Below are positions 24,401 to 37,823 of a stretch of DNA of 64,000 nt, one piece after another. Position 1 is the first letter of the stretch, and the number at the start of each line of letters is the position of its first letter. This DNA is from Dipylidium caninum (taxonomy: Eukaryota > Platyhelminthes > Cestoda > Cyclophyllidea > Dipylidiidae): NCBI GenBank assembly GCA_017562135.1, contig QEYB01001497.1:186001-250000 (forward strand). Direction: 5' to 3'. A program made the translations under genes and the position numbers. Below the pieces are notes generated by a model, which was not told where the DNA came from, searched no databases, and saw only the letters and a list, made by a program, of their open reading frames with translations.

Positions 24401-27400
24401 AATTTTCAAGTCTTTACACTGGACAATGTTAGTAACATTGACGCCTTTGAGATAACTTGGAGGATGTAATGCGTGGAGGAGAGAAGGTTACCCTTGGCAC
24501 CATTTTTATATTTAGACCAACTATCGTGCGCCCAGATTGCAATGACACCATAATAGTACTGACGATGGCAACTATTGGGGGAAACCAAGCCGAATGTCAA
24601 GATAACTTACTGGTTAATTGCTGACAGGCACATTTGCTGCGGTCGCGACAGTTGTCAGTACAATCACAACAGACAAGAAAGTCTGGGTCCTCGTTTATCA
24701 TCACATTCTCGGCGGGTTTGCGATGAGTGATGTAGTCAATGAAGCACGGAGACTCGTTGTCAACGCTATTTACACACGGCACAGGGACATTCTCCTTGCC
24801 ATACGAGAGATCTGCAATCCTAATGAAGGCCTAAAATACAGGAGTAGGTGAGTATACAAGAATTTTGCCATTTTTTATCGGCTAATTAGTTAGGTATGAT
24901 GTTTGTACAGACCTTTTCACAACGAAATTCCTCGTTAATTTTAATCGCCTTGTCGAAGCAAAAGAGATCGGAGGTCAGTTGACTGCCAGTTTGGTGTAAG
25001 AAGTGGTCAAGCTCGGAAAAACTACGAATATGCCGGCCACAGGGTGCCACATAGCCAATGACGTCGCGTCCTTGCGCCTCCGGTGTGGCACCGATGTAAA
25101 CTCGGAGCCATCCAGCACGTATGGGAATTTCGAGCGGATTCAAACCCTTGTAGTTGGTGGGGGATTCTGACCGATACCCTGAGGAAGGCATCACCCGCCA
25201 CAATGAGTGATCTCAGGCACCCGGCGACACACTTATGGTCGACTGAAAAGAGAAAAACATGTATTTTCTTAAGAAATGCGACTTTTTTTATTTAATTGAT
25301 GCACACTTCAGTGGTAGCCATGCCGCCTTACTCGTGCTGGCAACAAGAGAGGCAATGAGGGAGAAGAGGCACCGTTGAAGAAGTAAAAGTAAAAGGTAAA
25401 TATTGACGATTTGAAAATGCATGCCCGACTTCACATAAAATGGCGAAACAGTGGCGGTGTACTGACGACGTTGACACTAAGGGGATGGAGAAAATCCAAC
25501 GGTTGGGGACTTTCATTTCCCTTCCCATTTATCTCACTGATATGAAATGTTAGTAAAGATTAACAACATTTCAATCACACTACAAAGAACCTTAATGAAG
25601 AAAAGACTTCTGCGATGAGAGCGGACAACTCTGATGGACAAAAGTGAGAGATGACACTCCTTAGCAGACGGTGTAAGCACAGAAAAGCTTGAAAATGTGA
25701 TTAGTATGATTCAATTAAGAGGAGTAAGGATGCAAACCGCAAATAATTTCATCCGCATAAAACAAGTACCCCAGTCCGACACAACAAAACAGTCAACTAC
25801 CATGGGGACTAAATACCATGCGACGAGGGCAAAATAACAACAAGACGTGGCTAAAAAAGGTTTTAACCACTAATAATTTCACACGAAAGGGACAAATGTT
25901 GAATAGGAAGAAGCCAATTAACGAAGACATAGATCCAACTCAAGAGAGCAGCATTAGGCCCAGAGAAACACAAACTTAACAGAACGATTCAAAGAGAACT
26001 GACTATTGAAGTCTACCCGGGATTTTAGGACTACAATTACTAATAAATTGTTCGGTATAATCATTTGTGAATAGAAGATGCGGAAGCAAAACACAACTAA
26101 CCATAAGGTTTAACACGGAGAGACCGAATGAGGCCGTCAAGGTAGGGTTGCACTCGGCCTGTTTCCTCGGCCTCCACCAATGAGGGGAGCGTGGTGGCGG
26201 CGGTGGTGGTGGCCGTAGCATCAACATCGCCCTCCGAGGTGGCCACAGGCACCAGAGGCTTCCGTCCCGCACCTCGACCGGTGGCCGATTTGCGCGTCTT
26301 CTGGTGAGAACCGCGCTCGCCTGCCAAGTCTTCGGGACGCAATCATGTGAAAAGGTAATATCATCTGTGTCAGTGGGTTTTTTATTCCACCAAGTATGAA
26401 AAATGAAAGATGTCACTGAAAATCGCCCGACTTATCGCCATAATGCGATGTGTAATGTGTTTCCACTTGTTTTATTTATCCATCTCTCAGCGGGTGTTTC
26501 AAATTCCGTAATTGTTACAAGCTACGAATGAACAGAGGGCAAGGAGATGTGGAGGACTACGTTATTTACAATTTTCATGACAATTTTCCATTGGACATTT
26601 GTATAAATCCACCTGAGTTAAATTTATCTGGCTTTCGGGGCAAAAAATATTTCCAAGTCCATCCTTCCACAAGTTCACCCTCACAATGCGTCTATTTCTA
26701 ATGGCAAAGGAGAAAAAAAAGACTAGAATAATTGGACCTAACAATCTTCTCTGCCCTTTTCTAAGTGATATTTCTTACTTCAACTAGAAAGTGAGTCTCA
26801 ACGTTGCCACCATGAAACACCTCATTAAAAGGTGCGGCGCCAACCAATGGCAAAACGAGACAATCATGACTTCCTCAGGTTAACAAAACAATGCATACAT
26901 TTCAAACAAAAAATTACACATTCAACCGCATTGCCGTTAATAAGATGCACAGCATTTCTTTATCTCATTTCTCCTTGAAACTTGGACTGGCGAAACGTAG
27001 CAATATGAAAGTGGTTCTCCCCACATCCTCAAATAAGATGTTAGCAATGCGAAAGAATGTCCACGAAGCCGGAGAGTGTTCTACACCGCCCCCTCCCCAA
27101 GACTGCGCTTCGTTGCCGGCCCTCTTCCCTCGTCAACACCGCCTACGAGTGGGGACATTCGAAGCACACATCCGAGACTCAGGGCATTCGTCAACCGGGC
27201 ACCTCCGCCAATTCGAGAGTCCCGTTTTTTGCGTGAAGTGTTAGTGATTTAACAAAAAATACCGTCCCATAAACAATGTTAGACCAATTACAACTGCGAT
27301 TTGTGTGACACTCAAGAATGGAGAATGCTCGTTACATCAGTGGATTGAAGTCGCTCAGAAAAAAAAACATATCGCCGTGCATTTAATTGGAAACGTCGAC

Positions 27401-30400
27401 GAATGCGGCCGGCACTTGCAGTGAAAAGTGGTAATGGCAAGGAAGAAGGCGATTCCAAGGCCCAGGTGTATTGAAGCAATAGATACACAGTAAAATCAAC
27501 TGATGGAATAGGAAATGCAACTCACGTGTTTGAACTGACGCGTAGTCAACTTCTACGGACTGATTGCCGTTGGTACTCTGAAAAGTATACTCTCTGGCTA
27601 CAGTTATGTCAAAAGAACTAATCGAGAGAGTTTGACAAAAATCAGTAGCTCGGAGAAGTTTGTGCCAGCGGAATAGCTCTTTTTTAACGAAGATGTGTCC
27701 AAATTTCCGCTACTTTTTTGGCATTTTAAACACGGATAAAGATAATACTAAGGGCATAAAAGCAAATTATTTAATCATGGGTTACAACAATGAAAATCAT
27801 CACTTAGCACTGCAATTTGGTGATCTTGCTCCTATGACCACCTAAAATCTATCAAACAGGATGAGGTTGAAGGATAAAAATTTTAGTAGTGCAAACTAGA
27901 CGATGAAAGAATTCCTCCCTCAAAGGACAAGTAAATTCATGAGGACGAAAGGTGAGTAAATATGTTTCTATGGTGAAGGGAACTATCTTAAACTGCAGTT
28001 CAACCAAAATGCATGTTGAACGTACGATTAAATATTCCGGAAATGATCTCTAAGAATAAAATGAAGAACATTGACCAGGTAACCATATTACAATTTTCAC
28101 CAAACCACAAGAGGAATATCGCGAATTGGTTATCTCATCTAACCAAATACGACAATGCAAGGCGGTAAGTCCAACAATTAGCAGAGATGTTTACCAAATT
28201 CGTGAGAAAAACAAAAGATTCGACAAAAACCGACAGGTGATGTAACCAAAAAAGGCAGAAAAAAATATTGAAAGCAGAAAACACAAACAAGAAATTCCAG
28301 TGATATTTTTTATACACCTATGGGAGGTGTGAATTCACAGTGTTAAAAAATATCAACAAAGCTTGATATCCCAAAACACACAAAAGTTTTAGGCGGAGTA
28401 GAGAGAGTAAGGGGAAACATAGTGTGACTTACAGGTTTATTAGACAGTGGTCCTAAACGCTTAGAACCGCGATAAATCCACTCCACATTTCCGCTAGGAA
28501 ATCGTAGAAGAACGAGACTGTAATCCACTTGAACAACAGTGGCCTGCAACCAATTTCCATTTAGTTCGGCCAAAATTGTCTGATCCGCACTCAGCTTCAC
28601 CATCGGACGCTGTCAAGGCATTTAAAAGGAAGTGGAATTTCATTGAGGAGTATGTTCGGGTGATTGCGACAGTAGCAATCCAAGTTAATTCAAAGTCTTC
28701 ATAAACCGGGGTTTTAAAGGAATACCTTAAATCCTAGTATGGAAGCTGGGTTCGTATATTTTTAGGTGTTTTATCGAAAAGAAGACCTTCATTTGACTTG
28801 AGTGAAAAATCAACTGAACAAAATAGTCAAAAATTACAGACTAGAGCAAAAGGTGATCGCAACGAAGAAAAAAAGATGGTTAAAGTACCTGAGGAAACTG
28901 AGCCAAATAGCGTTTTATAAATTCTTGCATTTCTGGGTTAACTGATTTCCAATTTTCCTTAGCTTTTTGGAGAAAATAAGGTTATGCGACAAGCACAAGA
29001 CTTACATTGAGCAAATACCCTGAAAATGCAATCTGATTGCGCATAGTAGGCATAACCATCATCAAAAAATATGAGATACCTGAAAACAAATAAAGTAAGC
29101 AATCTAAACTACCGGTAACTATTATATGAATTCGGGGGTTCTCCCACGATTCCGGAATAAAAAGCCGTAACGCCGTTGGTATCCTGATAAAGCACTTCAG
29201 TAGGGGATTTAATTTATACACTTCAACTCACCAACAACACGAGCACCAACTGGATATTTCTGCATAAGAACTTCAGAAGACAACGATAAGGCAATTTTGG
29301 ATTGGTCAACAACATCGCAGAGCTGACGTTGCGATGAGTATTCAACATTTACTACATATCGAATATTCCCGTCAGATTTGACGTCAGAACGGTAGCGTTC
29401 CGATGAGATTTTAGAGCCACCATTGTTAACATGCTGGTTTAAGTCAATTAATGACAAGGGCTCTTCACGATAAAGGACCTGGCTAATCACACCTTGAGTC
29501 CATACGCCCTCAGGGAGACGAACAAGCACAATCTGACCGATTGCGCCTCGTCTGCAATAATATACATAAATTATATGCGAGACCAAGGGTTAAAACGAGA
29601 TAGGATAAAAACGTACATCCCGAGAGTGAGCTCATTTGGTTGAACCGAACGCCACGACTTAATCACAGCTGCTATAGGAGATTCCACCGATCTGAACATT
29701 TAAAAACGATGTAAACTTTGAAAAATACTATGTGAAAGGAGCGGGGTGACAACATACGAGTCAGGCATTGAATTGTCGAGCCCCTTCAGAGGAATAGCGA
29801 AATTGGGAGGTGACGAATCAACTTTAAATTCCACCTGCCCAAATGCTCTGTCAAAATATCACCTATGCAAACAGAAACATACGAGATCTGTAGATCAACC
29901 AATTCCCTTGCTAGTTGATTCAACTGTTCTGCGAGTTCGAGTTGCCTTTTTTGCAGATTTTTCTTCTCATCTTGAAGTTTGTTCAATAGTTCCGACAATC
30001 CAACCCCCTTCATAAGGTTCACTAAGTCGTCAACAATCCCGATTTCCTCAAGAGCGGTGGCCGCCCTCTGATTCATGATATTATAACGAGTATCGGGGTC
30101 GGAAACTAACACTAATGCTAACAAAATGGCATACCAAAACTTAATTCCAGTGCATGTTTCTCCAAAACGTAAGAAATTATCTCGTCATATACATTTGCCT
30201 CGTCAAAAGCAGCCAATGATGCTTGAATTATTCTTTTAGTCGCCTCCGAAGTCAGGGTCATCGCGAGAGCCACGACCAAGTGGCACTCAGACTTGCCTCG
30301 CCTATATCGGTTAGTTAAAACATCAAGCGGGGACGGAAATGTGGTGCTTTGAACAGTTTCTAACGACTCATTATCTTCAGTTTCATACTTAAAATAAATT

Positions 30401-30624
30401 TTAAAAGGCAAATAATGGCGCGTTTTATGTCTTACAACAGGCACTGTTTAATGTTATCGCCTTATACACAACAGAGGAGACCAAAAGGGTGAAGAATGGC
30501 GCACCAATGAAAATATTCATTAACGTCAATTTTGTGCGTCATTCTAAGGTTTGACTAATAAACGTAGGTGATTATACCGTTAGCTCTCACTTTTACTCAG
30601 AGTCAGATTCCCATGCCGCAACAT
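18486..30624 (-). CDS. SETDB1: SETDB1 histone H3-K9 methyltransferase, complete, 24 exons
   Basis: SETDB1 trimethylates H3K9 to silence chromatin. Exons on the minus strand are 30624-30597 (tentative start), 30443-30135, 30105-29883, 29847-29758, 29691-29617, 29551-29232, 29194-29113, 29079-29006, 28962-28889, 28609-28433, 27577-27526, 26320-26102, 25242-25195, 25166-24913, 24830-24611, 23749-23515, 21830-21737, 21668-20981, 20927-20763, 20651-20564, 20168-20010, 19819-19767, 19229-18866 and 18603-18486. They sum to 4209 nt, in frame, for 1402 residues. Domains are a coiled coil (~130-185), Tudor repeats (~235-484; [28 protein letters not shown]), MBD (~575-675), pre-SET with [15 protein letters not shown] and [22 protein letters not shown]-half [21 protein letters not shown], an acidic Ser-rich insertion of about 425 residues, SET C-half with NHSCEPN and EEMTWDYGY, and post-[16 protein letters not shown]. 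Every residue group expected for catalysis and zinc binding is present. The least certain parts are exon 1 and the 53-nt intron 20980-20928. Confidence 0.92.
24026..24067. promoter_or_regulatory. 11-bp inverted repeat with CCAAT boxes in a SETDB1 intron
   Basis: GACCAATCAGA (24026-24036) and its exact reverse complement (24057-24067) flank 20 bases. A further ATTGGT follows near 24090. It sits in the SETDB1 intron between exons ending at 24611 and starting at 23749. It could be an NF-Y-type element, an internal promoter or a hairpin; there is no evidence to choose. Confidence 0.3.
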
Positions 30625-33600
30625 TACGGGTTATATTCACTTCCAACTAACTCGGGCTTTCTTTCGGGCTTTTCAGAGCTTATGACAGTTTTTGTTTTGC
30701 AGATGTAATCCGTGTCTTTTATAACCTTTATTAATTGAAGTTATAAACAATGGAATATATTTTGATGTGGAAATGGGACCAAACACGTTTCAAAATCAAT
30801 CCAGAATGGCGGTTTGGCACATGTAAGATATTCTTCCGTCTTGATGATAGCCTGACGTAAAAGTTAGGATAAAGGGCAATATATTGTCAAAAAGGATCCT
30901 AAGTGTTTCATAAAAGGCGAAACCACACTTCTTGTCCGATCCTGAGTGATTATACAAAGGCCCTATTGGAAGTTCTAAGACTCTTAGTGGAGGCTGGCGT
31001 TAAGGTGTCCTCATCCAAATTCCATCCGCGACTTTCCTAAATAGATTCTCGATGAATTTTTCACTTACACCAATACGCATTTTCTTTATGAAAATCAACC
31101 TCGGTAATGATATAGCGCTTTTTAATACATTGCAAGTACATAAGGAGATATTATTGACCTTATTTTTTTATGTTATCTATATTAAAACTTTCATTTCGGA
31201 CCACTGTGCCCACGAAAAAGAGGCGGATTTGGCAAGTATATACGAGCGTCACACAAGGACAAATAGCGCTATTAGACCTGTTGGCGTATTCTTTGAGAAA
31301 GTAAAAATTCCATCATTAAGGATGCACATGGTCAACTATATATCGAGGTACTTTTACAACAAGATCCAAATGTTGTCAGCAAATAATACAAGAAGATTAA
31401 CTAATATACAACAATTCAAATATGTTAATTATGCAAATACAAGCGTTTCCTGCGAATTGAGCGGAAACGAATTTAGTCGGAAATGATATAAACGCACCTC
31501 TTCCAAAGATGCTAACATGTAAACTGTACAAGATAACACCACCAGATGTGGTTTGCTAATATGATAAGCGAACGGACGCAGACAGGTAAGGAAGCAAACT
31601 TGGAAAAATAGGGTAAGAATCTTCGTGTTATCAAAATAGGTTTGGAAGTTTTAATGTGGAAATAATGTGGAACAAGCACTCTTAAACGAATATTATTATC
31701 TGTGGTTTCCTCCACATTTAATGGGTGCCATTTTAACATATAAAGACTCCATTGATTGTACCAATAGTTTGAAGAAAACTTAATTAAAACATTTCTGTGT
31801 TCATGGCTGATGCAGCTATAAATTAGCTTAAGTTTTACAATGATGGTACACGAAATAATTCATATTTACATGATTTTATAGAATCCAATCTAAACATAAG
31901 GTAGGCGCGCACTCCCAGAAGGACAAAATGTTGGCTATGGGTTACGCGTTACATGACCAAACGTCATCATTGCGCGAAACAAGCCTCGCATTGGGTTTGC
32001 GGTTTTTCAAAGCGGTCGTTATGTCCAAAAGGGAATTTTATTTAGACCACAAGGAAAATGGAAACAGTTGAAACTTCAATAAGCTCATAAAAGACAAAAA
32101 GTTATTAATTTTAAATAAAATTAACATATATGGCTACCAAAAGATAATGCATGTGAAAAATTCTGGTATTTCGGCATTATGTATCGTAAGGAATCTTAAG
32201 GTTTATTTTCAAGGTTGGATATTTGTTTCCATTTTTGTTTGGTAATACCGCACTTTACGAATCGGGACAATTAATATCGTTAAATATTTCTCGAGCCACA
32301 TTTCGCGTCACAACAGCAACTATAGAGAAGCACTCTCAGCTACAGTAATTTCTATTACTCTCTTTAAAGCCTTTCTATCAGGAAACACTATACGTAGTTA
32401 CTATTGTTTTCTGTTATTGCCCTTTTATTCCGGTTCTACCTCTGTTTTATTCTGAGCGCTGTTCTTCTTCCTTCCTTTTCTAAAACCTATACTCTATAGA
32501 TGTCACCAATACCGTTCTATGCGCTTGACCTTGTACTTTACCGAAGTTTAATATTGCCACACCAAACACCTTTATGATTACTCAAACCTGTAGGGCTGCA
32601 TTTTTATACCATTTGCCTTACTAAAACTATACTTGCGTATCTTAGAGGTATGTTGAAATATTTTTATTCTTACCAAAATTTTGTCCCTGACGTAAACACA
32701 TGTTACATCAGTGCGCTTCTTATTTTTTTGTTGTTTCATTACAAAATAGCTTATTGTTAATATTCCATTTAACTTATTCCCTTTTTTGAAACAATACCGA
32801 TTATCTGTTAAATATTAAAGTGCTGATTACTCTGATCGCATTATGCTGTTTAAAGTTCTCTCTGTATGACTTTATATCTTGTAAACACGTGCCTATTCAA
32901 GTAGCACTCGTCAAACTCTCATCTCCATAAATAAGTGAATTCTACCAAGTTCAGCCTTCATTTATAGAGTTAATCTGATATTGTTTTTCCTATTTGTAGG
33001 AGAATTGTAACGCCCTTCATTTCGTGTCATGGCAATGTCAAGTGAGTTACCCCCCGTCTTAGCTCCCAGTGTTGTCATTTTGTCCCTGGTGATGCCATTT
33101 TATATTCAAATTATTCATACTACTTAATGGAAGTGGGCAAAAATAAGTTGTGGATCAGGCGGCCTGATTTGTGAAAGCAACTGTTCTTAGTGCTAGATTT
33201 TTTTTTGTATGCACCCTTGTCTAGAAACACGAACGGCTCTATTTTCCATTTCTTCCTAACTTACCCTCCTATTATTCATGTGCATCAGTCCCGTCGAACT
33301 CCGATATTTCTATTGAGTGATTTTTTTGTTTGTGGACAAAAGATCTTGTCAACTTTCTTACCGTCGCTATTTTCTTAAAATATGACACTCAAGAATTTGG
33401 CATTTTGGCGACTTTTACATACTTGTCTAATCTCTTACTGTTTTATAGTGCTATCTGCAAAAAGTTTTCCTTATGTTTCATCAGAATGTGGCTTTTGGTA
33501 AAGGAGAGGATGTCAATTACTCTACAATTTTCCTCTCTTTCTCGAGAGTGCGTAATTAAAATGAAGGACTCACGGAAATCACTTTATACAATATGGCCTA

Positions 33601-33869
33601 ATTTTTATACCATCCTTCTACCTGTTGTATTGAAATCTGCATAAGACGAGGTTTAATGGAGTTGGCACTAATTAAGATGTGGTATTCTTACCTCGAGTGT
33701 ACCTAAGTATGCATAATATAAATACCTTAGTATGAATACTTGAACGGAGAGGTATGTGAAATTCTATTTCAACTTACGTAGAGATGGGGATAAGGACTTT
33801 GAAATAACCAGTTGTTACTAAGATCCTTGGAAAAGGATCCGTTGACAGGCCAAACAACTGTTTATTGTC
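30625..33869. other. Intergenic region between SETDB1 and ASPP, AT-rich
   Basis: This is the divergent spacer between SETDB1 (leftward) and the ASPP gene (rightward). It is AT-rich and holds no recognised gene, RNA or repeat. One open frame of 144 codons is listed separately. The SETDB1 promoter should lie near its right-hand start at about 30.6-30.8 kb, but I see no clear core element. Confidence 0.5.
31052..31486 (+). CDS. Unrecognised 144-codon open frame, possibly spurious
   Basis: It starts with ATG and stays open for 144 codons in AT-rich sequence where stops are expected often. The translation starts hydrophobic and becomes basic and polar (for example HEKEADLASIYERH and INLGNDIALFNTLQVHKE). 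I recognise no family, signal peptide or splice context, and no promoter is visible. It may be chance. Confidence 0.12.
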   Translation: MNFSLTPIRIFFMKINLGNDIALFNTLQVHKEILLTLFFYVIYIKTFISDHCAHEKEADLASIYERHTRTNSAIRPVGVFFEKVKIPSLRMHMVNYISRYFYNKIQMLSANNTRRLTNIQQFKYVNYANTSVSCELSGNEFSRK

Positions 33870-33925
33870 ATTAGCCAATCAGCAGTCAGTTCTCCGTCCC
33901 ATCAACTTCATTCGGCCAATGGGCG
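33870..33925 (+). promoter_or_regulatory. Putative ASPP promoter with two CCAAT boxes
   Basis: CCAAT occurs at 33875-33879 and 33916-33920, followed by GC-rich then pyrimidine-rich sequence up to the ATG at 34034. There is no TATA box. The position 110-160 bases before the start codon fits a CCAAT-type promoter. Confidence 0.4.
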
Positions 33926-34033
33926 CACACCTGGCGCCTGAATGGTCCTACGGGTGCACGCTACCCCGGCTCCCCTAAAACTCTCTCCAAGTTTCATTCC
34001 CCTCTACATCTCTCCCCCTCCGTGCACCTATCC

Positions 34034-37000
34034 ATGTCCTCTTTGAACTGCTTCAAACCCTCGCCCATTGGAGCCCTCTCCCACAGGGATCTTGAGGGTA
34101 GCACACGCTTTGTTGAGAGTTCTGACTCAGAAGGGGGAGACTGTGACACATCCACAGTACGTGATCGTATTTCCTTTGTTGAGGATGGCTATTCAGTACA
34201 GAGCGGAAGTCGTTTTCGGAGCCTTAGGTCAGAATCTCCCCGACCCGAGTCAAATGTCCTCGTTCGAACGCTGAAAACAGCTTCTCTCTCGGGACGCGGT
34301 CGATCGAAGTTGAAGGGATCCAGTGCCTCTAACTCCTCCTCTCCCATGCTCAGTTGCATGAAAGGTCATTTTCGTAAAGGCGATACCCCCGACTCGAAAA
34401 GGAAAATTCGGGTAAAAAATATTGAGGTCCAATACGACAATTATGACACAGTTGACCTCCAACCACCAGTAACAAATATTAACAACAGTGTTAGTTGTCT
34501 TGTCAGAAGTCACTCCGATTCAACTTGTCTGGCTGTGAAGGCGGGTGGTAGACCACCGAATGAGGTAATTGCTGAGACAAAAAACCCAGCGCCGTCAGAC
34601 TCACAATTGGCTGTTTCTGTCACTGGATCGGAGGTACGCAGTGGCGAAGGATCCACCTCAAGTGTTCCGACGAGTACTGTCTACTCCCCAATTTGTCCCA
34701 ATCCGTCTACACCCAGTTTTGGATATATGCCTCCCAGTCCCTTTCTCAGCTACGATGGCTACTTCGGTTCTCCACAGTTGGGTGGATTTGTGGGAATAAT
34801 GAGTCCTCCGTGTTATGGTACCCCAAATAAGAGTATGGGCGAATCGGGCTATCAAGGCGCGACAACCTACCCGTCTCCACAATTGAGCCCCTATCCTCTC
34901 ATGTTTCCCTGTCCTCACCCCTACACGGATCTATTCCAGCAAAGACCCTGTTTCTCCGAAGGTTACACCATCGATGGCAAGTTTGCAACCCTTTTTCTCT
35001 TTTCATGTTCATCCAGGCTTTATCTTCTCGGGGCGCTGGAAAAGATGGCTAATTCCTAGCAACTATTATTCTTTCCCTCGCGTAAATTGCACTCGTTTCA
35101 CTTTTTTTTTTTCTTTTCACCGGGAGTTGCCGTGTTGGTGGGCTAAGTCGGGTCGGTGGTTAATTTGGTTAGCCAAATCTCATCGCTCCACGCGATACAC
35201 CACGTATTTGTATTTTTTTTTGGACATTTTCGACGAGGACGTGGGGATTTTAGGTCACCTCAGGAATGAGCCAAGTCTTCATCACTTGGTAAATTTGTGT
35301 GACAAGGTAGCTTTAGGTTTGAGGGGTCGAGAGACTGTCGCATTGTTGTCTTCTCCTCCTCCTCCCGCCCCCCGAAAAAAACGCCATCGAGTACAAAGTT
35401 GGTTGATTAGCTGACACATTTTAATAAATGTTCAAGTGAATGCATTTGTCTCGCACCTTCCCCTCCCCTCCTCTTGAAATTCCTGCCTTTTTATGCTCGA
35501 ATTCTTGGCGTGTTTTAGAGGAATCGCGTCTCTGTCCTGTCTCCACCCTTGTCAGTCCATCCCCTTATCCTTTGGACCGTCAAGCAACTCCCGCCCCGCC
35601 CGCCCCTCCTGGGGCGTTGTTGAGACGCGTTACCCCGACGGGGCGAGAATCTGGTCTGTAGAACAGATATTTTTGAATTTGAGAGGCGCAAAATTAAGCT
35701 CATTTTTTCCTAATCAAGTCGGACTCTTTAGACAACTTGGCATTCACTGACGTTCCCACTCCTTTGACTTGATTTTTGTCATACTCTCAACTCCACTTCC
35801 TTGAGCAGGATGGAGGTGTGGCTTAAAGTCCATTTTTCCAAGTACACCAGCGATTTGGGAAGTGGAGGAGGTTCTCCCTTCAATCCCATCACTTCCTCTC
35901 CTTCCCGCCCTCCGCCCCCCAATTCTCCCCACCTTGCCTCGCCTTGGTAATATTCCCCTGCCACGGAAATGGGATTTCCACCATTCGTCTGCGTATTACA
36001 CTTTCCCAAATTACCCAGTTTATATTGCTGTACGATGATCAGTTGTTGCGCTGGCAACAACTGTTGCCATCAGCTTAGGGCGGCATCCACCGAGCCTGTG
36101 TTAATGCGCCTTTATGCCTGCTAGAAAACCGTGAGGTGACGACATATCCGCCGGCCCCCCGGCTCCATCTCCCCGCTAGGGTGTCTGCTGAGGCCGCCTT
36201 GTGTGATTTCAACCCTCCGCCAGCGGTGTTGTGTAAGACTTTGTCTGCCTCCGCTCCTCTTCATCCCACTGCATTGAATGCGAGGGGAAGACGGGCGGAG
36301 TTAGTCGAGTGTCCGCTAATGACATCTTTTTTGTCAACTCCATCCATCTTAGCCTCCAATCTACCTGTCGAGCGTCATTAGTAGAGTCGTGTAACAGACA
36401 TGGCCATTGACACTGACCCTCGTTGGTGGCAAAAAGGCTGCCGTGTCATTTTTTTCATTTTGACAAGTTTTCTTTCAACATGTGCGCCTTTTTGTGATAT
36501 TCTCTCTTCCTTCCCCCCAACCCCACCTCCTCTCCACCTGGTTTTTTCCTGTGCCACCAATACGAGCGTCAAAATTGCTTTTATCATCATTAATTCCTTC
36601 TCTTCCGCCTCTTCCTTCTCGCAAACACGTGTTTCTGTAGCGTTCTCGCCTCCTCTTCCTCTGGAGGAAGACCGATTCCTTCAAAACCGCTTTGGTACTT
36701 TAGTAAAGACGATGGGAAAAGTCCCCGGCCGGTCGGAGGCAGGGATTCTCTGCCTCAATTAACGCCCCACTTCAGGTTAAAGTCCCCTTTAACACACGAA
36801 ATTAAGACTTTGCACTCTCGAGGCCTTTTTCGCTCGGACCAACCGGCTACTGGGGAAGATTTCAACTAAATTAAAGATAAGTACTCTGAAATGAGGGCCT
36901 CAAGGGGACGTTGCTCCCCGTCCAGCCTCTTTCTCGAAGCATTTCGCAAGTGACACTGACTTTTTCGAAATGTAGAAATCCTTGTCGCTCTTAATATTGA

Positions 37001-37789
37001 CTAATAGGCGTCCGAGTTCAGACGGCAGGAGGCTGCCGGTTCTTTAGTAAGACAACTAAATAGTTCGAGTTTCGGTAAGGACTATTTTGTAACAACTAGG
37101 CCCCCAACTCGAGATGAAATCGTTCTAAAAATCAGGACGTTCCTTCCGCCCACGTGACGGTTCCGGTGAGCCACCCGTCTTTTTCGGGCCTCTTATTACT
37201 CAGGGAAGCCTTCCATCCAATCGGATTTCTTCGGAATGCAACGTAGACGGTGATCTTACGAAGTGTTCTTAAACATCGCACATGGCAGAGTGACTTTTCC
37301 CCTTTTCTTGGTCTTCTCGAGTTTATACAGAATGTGGAAATTCATCAGGCAAATTTTCATGCCGACTGAAAAAAAAAAAATAGAGAGAGAGAGAGAGGGA
37401 GATTTTACGGCATCATGTAAGTAATTTTTTCTGCAAAAATCGCTTGCGTTGATGCACATTTGTCTGCCCGATCCCCATCGCCCATATACTTTAAGGTAAA
37501 TTCGTCCCAACTTCACCTGATCTGATTCTGATGCATACTCTTAGGGCGGACAAACTTGGTAAATTTTCTCTACACCTTGCCAAGACAATTTCGAGCAAAT
37601 GCTATACTAAGACTAAAAATGGCCAAAATGGCAGTTGAATTTAGTCTGCGAAGGTTAATTCCCGACAGAAATGCCTTATCGTTCATCGTAAGTGAGTAGA
37701 TCGAGTTAAAATAAGATGACAACTCGAATTGACACTTCAACTTGATGGGGCTCTGCAACCGCTGCCCAGTTTCAATGTCCCACACGCAT

Positions 37790-37823
<34 letters not shown>

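Noticed and set aside
27060..27240. Minus-strand Gly-rich frame as a SETDB1 exon between Tudor and MBD
   Set aside because: The exon at 27577-27526 (52 nt, phase 0 to 1) exactly bridges the gap, so no further exon is needed.
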